This document shows positions 17,075-24,121 of a stretch of DNA of 43,950 nucleotides, piece after piece (the first letter of the stretch is position 1; every line of letters starts with the position of its first letter). The stretch is from Chloroflexota bacterium (GTDB lineage: Bacteria; Chloroflexota; Anaerolineae; Anaerolineales; Anaerolineaceae): contig JAAZNC010000005.1 of assembly GCA_012798455.1 (NCBI GenBank), positions 1 through 43,950 of the forward strand, read 5' to 3'. The notes under the pieces were generated by a model. The model saw only the letters and a program-made list of their open reading frames with translations. It was not told the DNA's origin and did not search any database. The position numbers and the translations under genes were made by a program.

Positions 17075-18547
17075 TCACTTCTTTATTTCATAAAATGAAG
17101 TGATCTTATCTTTACCGTTCACTTTGGCTTCGTATAATGCTTCATCTGCTTGTTTGAGCAGATCAGGGATGGTTTCAGATGATCCGTCATACGCGGTGAG
17201 TCCAATGCTTACCGTACAAACAACCTGTCTTCTTATTCCCTCGACTTTGATCGATTCTGCTGCAGCTTTGATCCTTTTGGCAGCTACCTTCGCCTGATCA
17301 TGATTAGTGTTGGGGAACATGACAATGAACTCTTCGCCGCCCCATCTGGCGATCGCATCATCCTGTCGCATTTCAAAAGCCATGGCAGTTGCCATTTTTT
17401 GTAAGACTTCATCACCAACGCTATGTCCGTATTGGTCGTTGATGGATTTGAAATCATCCACATCGATGAAAAGAAGACTTAGTGGAGTGCGATAGCGTTT
17501 GGCTGAAGCGAGGCTTTGTTTTAACAGAATATTGAAAGTTCTTCTGTTTAATAAACCGGTCAACTGGTCATGCGTGGCAAGCTGTTCCAGCTGTTGGTTG
17601 TAATTCCGGATGATGATGACCACTAACATTGAAGTGATGCCTGTGATCACCAGACCGATGATGATGTTTCGGAACAGTGCGTTTCTAGCAGTTGCCAGCG
17701 AGCCGCCCTCATCCTTTTCCACGATCAGGAACCAGTCGAATTCAGGAATATAGCGCACCGAAATATCTTTGATGCCTTGGGAATCGGTGTATTCAAAGAT
17801 ACCCACTTCATTTTTTGTGGCGAGGATTTCATTGCTGATGGACCTGATCCCATCCATATTCGTAATGGAGGCATTTTCGATCAAATCTTCGTTGGGATGT
17901 ATTTGGATGACCCCTTCTGAATTGATGAGATAGATCATATGCTCGAAGCGTTTTTGATAGTTGCGTAACCTGTCTCCAATATTGGCTACCTGCAATCCCA
18001 CGCCGGTTACCCCCAGAAATTCCCCACTGGAGGTTTCAAGCCGGTGATTTATAAAGACCGTCATCATGCCGTTGGATGCTTCGTCAGTATCCAGATCGAG
18101 ATCATAACTTTTATTCAGGCCCTTGAAGCGAAAATACCATATGTCATGGCTATCCTGTAGCGATATGGTTTTCAATATGCCGTCGGCAGTGTAATAATTT
18201 CCGGTCATATCTGACACATAGAAGGCGCTGTCATAGCCATATTTTTCTTTGATACGCCGCAGATAATCGGTGATGTCATCGATATTCTTTTCTCCCGCTG
18301 TGATCCAGTTGATGAGAAAGGTGTCATTTGCCATCAGGGATGAGACATTGATGGGATCCATGAAATCCGCTTCAATGGTTGAGTAGATATTATCGCTGAT
18401 CAATGGCAGCGTTTGGGTGATGGCGCTGTTCTTTACATAATTGCGGGATACCAGATAGCTCAATACGCTGGTGGTGGTGAATCCGATGATGAGGATAACA
18501 ATCAGAAGGATGAGGATTCTTTTACGTTTAACAATAATTGGATTCAT
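17075..18547 (-). CDS. Membrane diguanylate cyclase with dCache sensor domain
   Basis: Makes cyclic di-GMP in response to an extracellular signal. The order is: basic N-terminus and TM1 (about 10-32), periplasmic double-Cache-like domain (about 40-285, with YYTADGILKTI, DIWYFRF and IPEFDWFLIVEKDE), TM2 (about 293-312), short linker, GGDEF domain (about 325-488). The active site is RWGGEEF, an active GGEEF type. RQDD, five residues before it, is a full RxxD inhibitory site, so product feedback is expected. LTGLLNRRTF opens the domain as usual. It is a single gene, convergent with ulaF. No EAL domain and no other c-di-GMP gene is nearby. Confidence 0.93.
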   Translation of the reverse strand: MNPIIVKRKRILILLIVILIIGFTTTSVLSYLVSRNYVKNSAITQTLPLISDNIYSTIEADFMDPINVSSLMANDTFLINWITAGEKNIDDITDYLRRIKEKYGYDSAFYVSDMTGNYYTADGILKTISLQDSHDIWYFRFKGLNKSYDLDLDTDEASNGMMTVFINHRLETSSGEFLGVTGVGLQVANIGDRLRNYQKRFEHMIYLINSEGVIQIHPNEDLIENASITNMDGIRSISNEILATKNEVGIFEYTDSQGIKDISVRYIPEFDWFLIVEKDEGGSLATARNALFRNIIIGLVITGITSMLVVIIIRNYNQQLEQLATHDQLTGLLNRRTFNILLKQSLASAKRYRTPLSLLFIDVDDFKSINDQYGHSVGDEVLQKMATAMAFEMRQDDAIARWGGEEFIVMFPNTNHDQAKVAAKRIKAAAESIKVEGIRRQVVCTVSIGLTAYDGSSETIPDLLKQADEALYEAKVNGKDKITSFYEIKK

Positions 18548-18998
18548 GACTGTAAATTATATGCGAAAAAGAAAGGGTGTGGATGTACAGGAGTTCACAT
18601 ATTCTAATGAGCATGCAGAGCTATTGACTTATACCGTCAGACCTCTTGCCTGACAGATATTAGAATAGCATTCAATATGAATGCCTTCCTACGATTTTCT
18701 TCGTTGACCTCCAGGAAAATGTTTTCCTGATCATTTATCATCCCTGGGAAATCGATTTCAACGTGGATGGGATCGAAAAAGCGACCGCGCCCTCCAAATC
18801 TTCCTATTTCTCACGGAGGCGAGAGTGCCATCTCGAATTTTGCGGGGGATTAAACTATTTTCATATCACTAAATTGGCATATCTTCAGTTTGACTACTAT
18901 GTTGATGTCAATATACAACGTCCACACACAGGTGCATATGTGGTATAAAAAATGCCCATCGTGTCTCTTAAAAAGTTTGTGTCGCAATTGTTCAAAAG
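18548..18998. other. Intergenic region with palindromes, no supported gene
   Basis: No convincing gene. Three short symmetric elements are visible: GTCAG...CTGAC near 18633-18655, GCATTC-AATAT-GAATGC (18668-18684), and the strong CAGGAAAA-TG-TTTTCCTG (18712-18729). The last could be a protein-binding site or hairpin. A 61-codon frame at 18763-18948 has no SD and no recognisable product. Confidence 0.4.
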
Positions 18999-19007
18999 TG
19001 ATATAAT
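18999..19007 (+). promoter_or_regulatory. Extended -10 promoter of the CNNM/HlyC gene
   Basis: TGATATAAT (18999-19007) is a full TG-n-TATAAT extended -10 element. The -35 is weak (TTGTGT at 18977-18982, spacer 19). It predicts a transcript start near 19014 and a leader of about 155 bases before the ATG at 19168, which is long for such a gene. Confidence 0.55.
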
Positions 19008-19043
19008 TCGGTACTTCTAATTGGTTAAGGAAAAAAAATATAA

Positions 19044-19178
19044 GTGAGCATTAATTTTCAAAAGCATCGTGAAGAGATAACAGGCAACGAAGAACCGGAG
19101 CCTCCCAGTTCGTGTAAAGAAGGAATAACCCTAATAGCACATTACAAAGCAATATGGAGGATCGGTAATGTTTTTTGA
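19044..19178 (+). CDS. Possible 44-aa leader ORF overlapping the CNNM/HlyC start
   Basis: A GTG-started frame (MSINFQKHREEITGNEEPEP...) runs through the leader and ends at a TGA inside the first codons of the next gene, overlapping it by 11 bases. An AAGGA at 19027-19031 is somewhat far (12 bases). The arrangement would allow translational coupling. I recognise no homologue and it may be chance; the same bases can also fold (ACGAA at 19086-19090 with TTCGT at 19109-19113). Confidence 0.25.
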   Translation: MSINFQKHREEITGNEEPEPPSSCKEGITLIAHYKAIWRIGNVF

Positions 19179-20463
19179 AATACTGATCCTTTCTTTTTTT
19201 ATCTTGATGAATGGTTTATTTTCCATGTCGGAAATAGCGTTGATTTCTGCCAAAAAAAATAGATTGCAGGCAAAGGCAAATAAAGGATCCAAAAAAGCCG
19301 TAGTGGCACTCGATCTATCTGAACATCCTAACCGATTTCTTTCCACTATTCAAATTGGCATTACTTTGATCGGCACCCTAAGTGGAGCATTTGGTGGTGC
19401 AACTATAGCCAAACAGTTGAGCGAAATATTTTCAGAGATCCCCTGGCTAGATCCTTATAGTGATATATTGGGAGTTGGTATCGTTGTCTTGATCATTACC
19501 TACCTCTCTCTCGTGATTGGCGAATTGGTTCCAAAACGGATCGCGCTTGACAATTCTGAAAAAGTGGCAATTGGTGTTGCACCTTTAATGCACGTTGTCT
19601 CGAAGATCTCTAGCCCATTTGTAACCATCCTGAGCAAATCCACTGATTTGGTCATCCGGATGCTGGGTATTCGTCAATCTTCTGAACCCACAATAACAGA
19701 AGAAGACCTGAAAAGTATGCTCTTTCAAGGAAGAGAAACCGGTGTGATCGAAGAATCAGAACAGAATATGGTTGAGCGCATCTTCCGATTAAGCGACCGC
19801 GATATCAGTGCTGTGATGACTCCCAGAACAGAGTTGGTTTTTCTTTCAATCGACGAGAATAAAGATGAAATACTTGAAAAAATCATACAGTATCCCTTTT
19901 CACGTTTTCCGGTGTTCAAAGAATCTTATGATGATTTGATCGGCATAGTAGATTCCCGCGATTTACTTTTGCAGAAAATAACTGCCAATGATTTTGATCT
20001 GCCATCGGTGATGCAAAAGCCGTCCTTTTTACCTGAAACAACATCTGCTTTGGATGCACTTGAGTATCTCAGAAGTTCAGGTATCAAGGTAGCGGTGGTG
20101 ATAGATGAATATGGTGGTGTTCTGGGAATGGCTGGAATGAACGATATAGTTAGAGCAATCATCGGCAACGTCAAAGAACCCGATATCACCCAAGAGGATG
20201 TTGTTTTGCGGGATGATGGATCATGGCTTTTTGATGGTATGCTTCAGATCGATGAATTGAAAGAATATCTTGGTTTTGAGCGTTTGCCTGAAGAAGAAGA
20301 CCAAAAATACGAAACACTGAGTGGATTGATGATGACTATGCTCAACCGCATTCCTCTTGCAGGTGACTATTTTGATTGGAATGGCTATCGCTTTGAAGTG
20401 ATGGATATGGATGGTCGGCGGGTTGATAAGGTCATGGTTATTCCACCACAATCCGTGCAATGA
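19168..20463 (+). CDS. CNNM/HlyC-CorC family membrane transporter (DUF21-CBS-CorC)
   Basis: Member of the hemolysin-C/CorC/MpfA family of probable Mg2+ exporters. Domains: DUF21/CNNM transmembrane domain (about 1-190, with FILMNGLFSMSEIALISAKK and the LVIGELVPKRIAL motif near 125), paired CBS domains (about 205-325, starting near MTPRTELVF and with VVIDEYGGVLGM), and a C-terminal CorC_HlyC domain (about 340-425). The length of 431 aa is usual. A strong SD, GGAGG, lies 8 bases before the ATG. It is a single gene with a long leader. The hemolysin name is historic; cation efflux or homeostasis is the likely role. Confidence 0.92.
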   Translation: MFFEILILSFFILMNGLFSMSEIALISAKKNRLQAKANKGSKKAVVALDLSEHPNRFLSTIQIGITLIGTLSGAFGGATIAKQLSEIFSEIPWLDPYSDILGVGIVVLIITYLSLVIGELVPKRIALDNSEKVAIGVAPLMHVVSKISSPFVTILSKSTDLVIRMLGIRQSSEPTITEEDLKSMLFQGRETGVIEESEQNMVERIFRLSDRDISAVMTPRTELVFLSIDENKDEILEKIIQYPFSRFPVFKESYDDLIGIVDSRDLLLQKITANDFDLPSVMQKPSFLPETTSALDALEYLRSSGIKVAVVIDEYGGVLGMAGMNDIVRAIIGNVKEPDITQEDVVLRDDGSWLFDGMLQIDELKEYLGFERLPEEEDQKYETLSGLMMTMLNRIPLAGDYFDWNGYRFEVMDMDGRRVDKVMVIPPQSVQ

Positions 20464-20566
20464 TGAATCTTCAGGTTGGTGTTTTTTTTGATGATATTGG
20501 TTCACAAAATCAACAGGATGGTTGGTTGATTTTTATTATGCCCATTTTTCATTGATAATCTAAAAC

Positions 20567-20847
20567 TTAGTGATAGCCCGTGATTTTTACCTCGTATGTG
20601 TTACCGTCTTTCCAAATAAAACAAACCCGATATTGGTCATTGATTTTAATACTCGACTGTCCACTTCTATCACCAGATAATTTTTCATAGTGATTTCCTG
20701 AAATGACTCTTAACTCTTGCTCTGAAGTGGCGCTGTCCAGGATTTCAAGTTTTCGAAAAGCTCTTTGCAATATTGTTTGTAGAAGCTTTTTGGAAAATTC
20801 ATTGTATATTGTTCTTCAGCCGCTTTATCTTTAAACGACTTGATCAT
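20567..20847 (-). pseudogene. higB: HigB-type toxin gene broken by a single-base frameshift
   Basis: The RelE/HigB-family mRNA interferase pattern is clear, but in two frames. From ATG 20847 the frame reads MIKSFKDKAAEE, then diverges; the next frame reads TIYNEFSKKLLQ, then LQRAFRKLEILDSATSEQ and the family end GDRSGQSSIKIND...RVCFIWKDG...TGYH. Together they give the full toxin of about 94 aa. One lost A around GAAGAAC (about 20812-20817) explains the shift. No higA antitoxin gene follows within the remaining gap before the CNNM stop. The promoter (TTGACA 20876-20881, TAGTAT 20852-20857) and an ACACG-N5-CGTGT operator-like repeat (20859-20873) remain. A downstream start at TTG 20770 would leave a truncated 67-aa product. 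Confidence 0.75.
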
Positions 20848-20858
20848 ATGAATACTAC

Positions 20859-20873
20859 ACACGTTATGCGTGT
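20859..20873. promoter_or_regulatory. HigA-type operator remnant in the higB promoter
   Basis: ACACG-TTATG-CGTGT sits between a TTGACA -35 (minus strand, 20876-20881) and a TAGTAT -10 (20852-20857, spacer 18). ACACG/CGTGT inverted repeats of this kind are typical for HigA/XRE autoregulation. The cognate antitoxin is missing here. Confidence 0.45.
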
Positions 20874-21017
20874 ATTGTCAAATGAGACCGTTCTGATCCG
20901 ATCTGTCTTTTTCCAATTCTTTCCATGCCGTCAGTTTTCAAAAGCGAATGAATTGTGATAGGATATGCTTGCAGCATAAAAGCGCGATAAAACATTCCCA
21001 CAAGAAAAGGATGCCCC

Positions 21018-21752
21018 ATGCCCAATATCCCCACCCCTCATATCGAAGCAAGTTCAAAAGATGAGATCGCCAGCGTGGTGCTGATGCCCGGCGACCCTCT
21101 GCGGGCGAAGAAGATCGCAGAAGGGTACCTGGAAGATGTCAAGCAGTTCAACCACGTGCGCGGCATGCTCGGTTTTACGGGCACTTATAAAGGAAAGCGC
21201 GTCAGTGTGATGGGCTCCGGCATGGGTTTCGGCAGCATCGGCATCTATTCTTATGAACTGTATCGATTCTATGATGTCGCTACCATCATCCGCATCGGCT
21301 CTTGCGGTGCCTTGCACCCGGAGCTTGACATCATGGATATCGTCCTGGTGGATGGTTCTTTTTCCACCGAAACCTTTGCCAGAGATGCACACGGTATTGC
21401 CGATACCCTCATCCAGGGCAGTCCAAGGATCTCGGAGATCGTCAGGCAGGTTGCCGCTGAAAAAGGGATCAGTCTGCATGAAGGAAATGTGGTGTCGGAC
21501 AATGTTTTCTACACCACAGCGGATACCGATTGGTCTGCGCCCTATGCGGAAAATAAGGTTATCGCTTCGGAAATGGAATCTTTCGCGCTGTTTGCCAATG
21601 CGCGGGCAGTCAGGAAAGAAGCCGCCTGCCTGCTGACGGTTTCGGACAGCAGTTTCCATAAGGGAGAGGAATTATCAGCGCAAGCGCGCCAGAATGCCTT
21701 TGGCGACATGATGCTGCTGGCGCTGGAAACGGCGATTGCGAGTATGAAGTAA
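21018..21752 (+). CDS. deoD: Purine-nucleoside phosphorylase, DeoD type
   Basis: Phosphorolysis of purine (deoxy)ribonucleosides to base and (deoxy)ribose-1-P. It is the hexameric low-molecular-mass type: LMPGDPLRAKKIAEGYL (about 22-38, phosphate site), GSGMGFGSIGIYSYELY (about 66-82), IRIGSCGAL (about 91-99), SEMESFALFANA (about 184-195, ribose/base pocket) and LLTVSDSSF with the catalytic Asp (about 207-215). At 244 aa it is close to E. coli DeoD (239). Single gene; an imperfect hairpin follows 13 bp after the stop. Confidence 0.95.
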   Translation: MPNIPTPHIEASSKDEIASVVLMPGDPLRAKKIAEGYLEDVKQFNHVRGMLGFTGTYKGKRVSVMGSGMGFGSIGIYSYELYRFYDVATIIRIGSCGALHPELDIMDIVLVDGSFSTETFARDAHGIADTLIQGSPRISEIVRQVAAEKGISLHEGNVVSDNVFYTTADTDWSAPYAENKVIASEMESFALFANARAVRKEAACLLTVSDSSFHKGEELSAQARQNAFGDMMLLALETAIASMK

Positions 21753-21765
21753 TTGATAAGAGTAT

Positions 21766-21784
21766 GGTGGGTTCCCAATCCACC
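21766..21784 (+). other. Hairpin element downstream of deoD, copy 1 of a pair
   Basis: GGTGG-G-TT / loop CCC / AA-T-CCACC, an 8-bp stem with one G-T pair. It lacks a T tract. A near copy occurs at 22751-22771 after the C_GCAxxG_C_C gene. Confidence 0.5.
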
Positions 21785-21796
21785 GTATAAGCTTTC

Positions 21797-21880
21797 CTGT
21801 CATCCCGAAGCGAGGAATCCCGCTTGTAGTCTGAAGAACTCCAAAACAGGCTAAAGAAGGACGGCTGAGAAAGCGGGATT
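21797..21880. repeat. Dispersed intergenic repeat of the GTCATCCCGA-AGCGAGGAATC type with inverted ends
   Basis: The text from 21797 to 21825 (CTGTCATCCCGAAGCGAGG, then AATCCCGCTT) resembles the common bacterial intergenic repeat family beginning GTCATTCTGAGCGAAGCG. AATCCCGCTT (21816-21825) recurs as a perfect inverted copy AAGCGGGATT at 21871-21880. A related fragment is at 34238-34265. Confidence 0.5.
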
Positions 21881-22180
21881 AATATCAATCTATGCATGCT
21901 CCCTTTCTTCTCCTGCATTGTAATGGGGGAAAAATGTAAATCGGGAGGATAGATTTCACCCCCATCATTAACATGCTATTGTACCAACTTGTTACCTCAT
22001 GTATTCTTATCCTGCTTGGGCATTGAGTAGGAAAGTTGGTTTTATTTTAGATAAGTATCCATCGACAAACTGGATTCTGAACACCTGCTTTTTGTTCTTA
22101 GAATAAAATTGAACGGTGTAAATTTAATGGTTTTTAGTTAAACCGGGCATTTCAAAATTCAATTAAAGTTAAGGTGAAAA
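21881..22180. other. Intergenic region without a recognised feature
   Basis: AT-rich, no frame of note and no clear promoter. The following gene has only a weak SD (TTAAGGTG, about 22168-22175). Confidence 0.4.
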
Positions 22181-22744
22181 ATGTGGAGAATTAGACACGA
22201 ATTGTTGGACCCATCTCGTATCGAAGAAGTAGGCAAGCAAGCCCTGGCTTTCAAGGATTCGGGCTTTCATTGTTCCGAAAGCATCATCCGGGCTGTCTGG
22301 CCATATGTGATTCCAGATAGAGAGATATCTGATGATGTTCTGCGAATTACCATGCCTTTCCGCGGCGGCATGGCAGCCACTACCGGCAGTCACTGCGGCG
22401 GGCTGACCATGGGCATCGCTCTTTCCGGCGCGTTGTACGGCAGGTTGGAAGCGGACGGCGATTACAAACTGGCTCCTTCCATTGCCCGAAAATACTGGAG
22501 CCTTTTCCTGCAGGAATTCGGAACTTCCAATTGCACCTTGCTGCGCAGGGGGGAGCCCGGTCCTGAAGCTCCCACCATTTGCGGTTGCATCATCGTTCGT
22601 TCTGCCCGCTTGCTGCTTTCTTATTTCGATGCGTTGCACGCTGATTTTCCTTCTCTAGGTGAGATCTACTCCTGGGTGGTGGATCGCAGTCATGAAGAAT
22701 GTCACGAACAGGTTGTTCCGTTGAAAATGAATGACGAAGAATAA
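22181..22744 (+). CDS. C_GCAxxG_C_C family redox-type protein
   Basis: Small cysteine protein of the C_GCAxxG_C_C family, proposed to be redox-active or to bind metal; no reaction is established. Visible pattern: HCSESI (Cys about 29), GGMAATTGSHCGGLTMGIAL (about 63-82; a G-S-H-C-G-G variant of GCAxxG), SNCTLL (about 123-128) and TICGCIIVRSA (about 138-148). Its 187 aa is a little longer than usual. Single gene, convergent with the corrinoid protein gene, sharing the hairpin at 22751-22771. A functional link to the corrinoid operon is possible but not shown. Confidence 0.8.
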   Translation: MWRIRHELLDPSRIEEVGKQALAFKDSGFHCSESIIRAVWPYVIPDREISDDVLRITMPFRGGMAATTGSHCGGLTMGIALSGALYGRLEADGDYKLAPSIARKYWSLFLQEFGTSNCTLLRRGEPGPEAPTICGCIIVRSARLLLSYFDALHADFPSLGEIYSWVVDRSHEECHEQVVPLKMNDEE

Positions 22745-22750
22745 GTTTGT

Positions 22751-22771
22751 GGGTGGATTCCCAACCCACCC
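22751..22771. terminator. Hairpin between convergent genes, copy 2 of a pair
   Basis: GGGTGG (22751-22756) and CCACCC (22766-22771) enclose ATTCCCAAC. The core GGTGG-N-TTCCCAA-N-CCACC is the same as that after deoD (21766-21784). It lies between stop codons at 22744 (+) and 22786 (-) and could serve both strands, though T tracts are poor. Confidence 0.5.
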
Positions 22772-22785
22772 TTGAATATAAGCAG

Positions 22786-23424
22786 TTACTTTTTGATCAA
22801 GCTGATTAACAATTTTGCAGCCTGATTTGCATCCGGCGCGTATCCATCTGCCCCAATCTGCTGCGCAAAAGTTTGAGTGATGGGTGCTCCACCTACCATG
22901 ATCTTGACGCTGTCGCGTAGCCCGGCATTTTTTAATGCTTCGATAACAAAGGGCATATTTGCCATGGTGGTTGTCAGCAGTGCGGACATTCCAAGAATTT
23001 GAGGCTTGCTGTTTTTCACCGCTTTAACAAATTTCTCTGCATCGACGTCTGTACCCAGATCGATGACCTCAAAGCCAGCGCCCTCCAGCATGATCCCGAC
23101 CAGGTTTTTGCCAATATCGTGCAGATCGCCTTTCACCGTACCCAACACCACCTTACCGATCGGTTCCACATCTTCAGCCACCAGCAGCGGTTTGAGCAGT
23201 TCCATCCCACCCTGCATGGCACGCGCGGCAACCAGCAACTCAGGCACGAAATATTCACTTTCTTCAAATAATCGCCCTACCTCTGCCATCGCAGACATCA
23301 TGCCTTCTTTTAAGATCTTTTCAGTATTGACGTGCGAATCGATAGCCTGTTGCACGTTCTCAACCACCAGATCGTGGTCGCCTTCTAGCACCCCCGTGTA
23401 GATTCCCTTGATAATTTCATCCAT
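22786..23424 (-). CDS. Corrinoid protein of the methyltransferase (MtbC/MttC-like) family
   Basis: Cobalamin-binding methyl carrier. N-terminal helical B12-binding_2 cap (about 1-85), then a Rossmann-like B12-binding domain with the lower-ligand motif GDLHDIGKN (His 102), SALLTTTM and VGGAPITQTFA. At 212 aa it is typical for proteins that cycle between a substrate-specific methyltransferase and a second methyltransferase. ATG 23424 is chosen because AAGGAG lies 6 bases upstream; the frame starts seven codons earlier without an SD. It is the last gene of the URO-D/PTS operon, 121 bp after a hexuloisomerase gene, and the natural partner of the two URO-D-family proteins there. Confidence 0.92.
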   Translation of the reverse strand: MDEIIKGIYTGVLEGDHDLVVENVQQAIDSHVNTEKILKEGMMSAMAEVGRLFEESEYFVPELLVAARAMQGGMELLKPLLVAEDVEPIGKVVLGTVKGDLHDIGKNLVGIMLEGAGFEVIDLGTDVDAEKFVKAVKNSKPQILGMSALLTTTMANMPFVIEALKNAGLRDSVKIMVGGAPITQTFAQQIGADGYAPDANQAAKLLISLIKK

Positions 23425-23545
23425 TCGATGCTCCTTGTTGGGCAAATTGATTGATTTCTTTTATATTTTCAACAGAATTGAATTGGTCACGATCGATGTC
23501 TTACATCGACGGAAATTAATTTCGGAATTAAAGCGGTCAGGCAGT
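23425..23545 (-). other. Intra-operon gap with a short hairpin
   Basis: TCGATGT-CTT-ACATCGA (23493-23509) is a perfect 7-bp stem, and GAAATTAATTTC (23512-23523) a 12-bp palindrome. They separate the corrinoid gene from the rest of the operon and might allow processing or a separate promoter; neither is shown. Confidence 0.35.
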
Positions 23546-24121
23546 TTATTCCAGATTGGCATGCTTAAGAAGAACATCTTTCTCTTTCAAACCTTTTCTT
23601 TCCATGAGCATTAAGGTTATTGCATCGCCGAACAATAACAGTACCTGTTCAAACAGAGTGGTCATCGGTTGTTGAGAGATAATAACGGCACTGGAGTCAT
23701 TTGATCGACGGGTTGGGATCTGAACATAGAAATCTGCTATCTTTCTTACGGTGCTGTCAGGGCTCGCACCCATGTATCCGATTCTGGCACAGAGTTCATG
23801 AGCTTTTCTGGCGATTGAAACAGGGATGATCGTTTCGCCGCTGCTGGAACCAACAAGAAGCAGGTCTTTTTCACTTATTGGCGGTTCATCGATCTGTCCT
23901 ACACAGTATGCTTTGATGTCGAGATGATTCAGCCTTTTCGCGATCGCCTGGAGCGATAAAAGAACTCTGCCAACACCTACCACAAACACCTTGTCAGCCT
24001 TTTCAATTTCATCCAGTAGCTGCTCAACAGATTGCGGATCGATCGATTTCAAAACAAGCTCACATTCCTTGATGATCAATGATGCCTTTTCTGAATAAGA
24101 ATGAATTGCTTCCATTTTCAC
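23546..24121 (-). CDS. 6-phospho-3-hexuloisomerase-like SIS protein, divergent copy
   Basis: SIS-domain sugar isomerase related to HxlB/PHI, which converts D-arabino-3-hexulose-6-P to fructose-6-P. It keeps the phosphate-binding GSSSGET (91-97), the QPMTTLFEQ segment and the family C-terminus KHANLE. The first sugar-phosphate loop, normally GAGRSG, reads GVGRVL (49-54), so this copy departs from the canonical active site. The start overlaps the URO-D gene end by 4 bp (coupled). A second, more canonical PHI lies in the same operon (25927-26496). The divergent copy may use another ketose phosphate. Confidence 0.82.
   Translation of the reverse strand: MKMEAIHSYSEKASLIIKECELVLKSIDPQSVEQLLDEIEKADKVFVVGVGRVLLSLQAIAKRLNHLDIKAYCVGQIDEPPISEKDLLLVGSSSGETIIPVSIARKAHELCARIGYMGASPDSTVRKIADFYVQIPTRRSNDSSAVIISQQPMTTLFEQVLLLFGDAITLMLMERKGLKEKDVLLKHANLE

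Noticed and set aside
18763-18948. 61-codon plus-strand frame in the gap upstream of the CNNM gene
   Set aside because: No SD, no recognisable product, overlaps no promoter logic.
19014-19167. Leader of the CNNM gene as a yybP-ykoY, M-box or NiCo riboswitch
   Set aside because: I could not find the conserved cores of these classes; only one short stem is clear.
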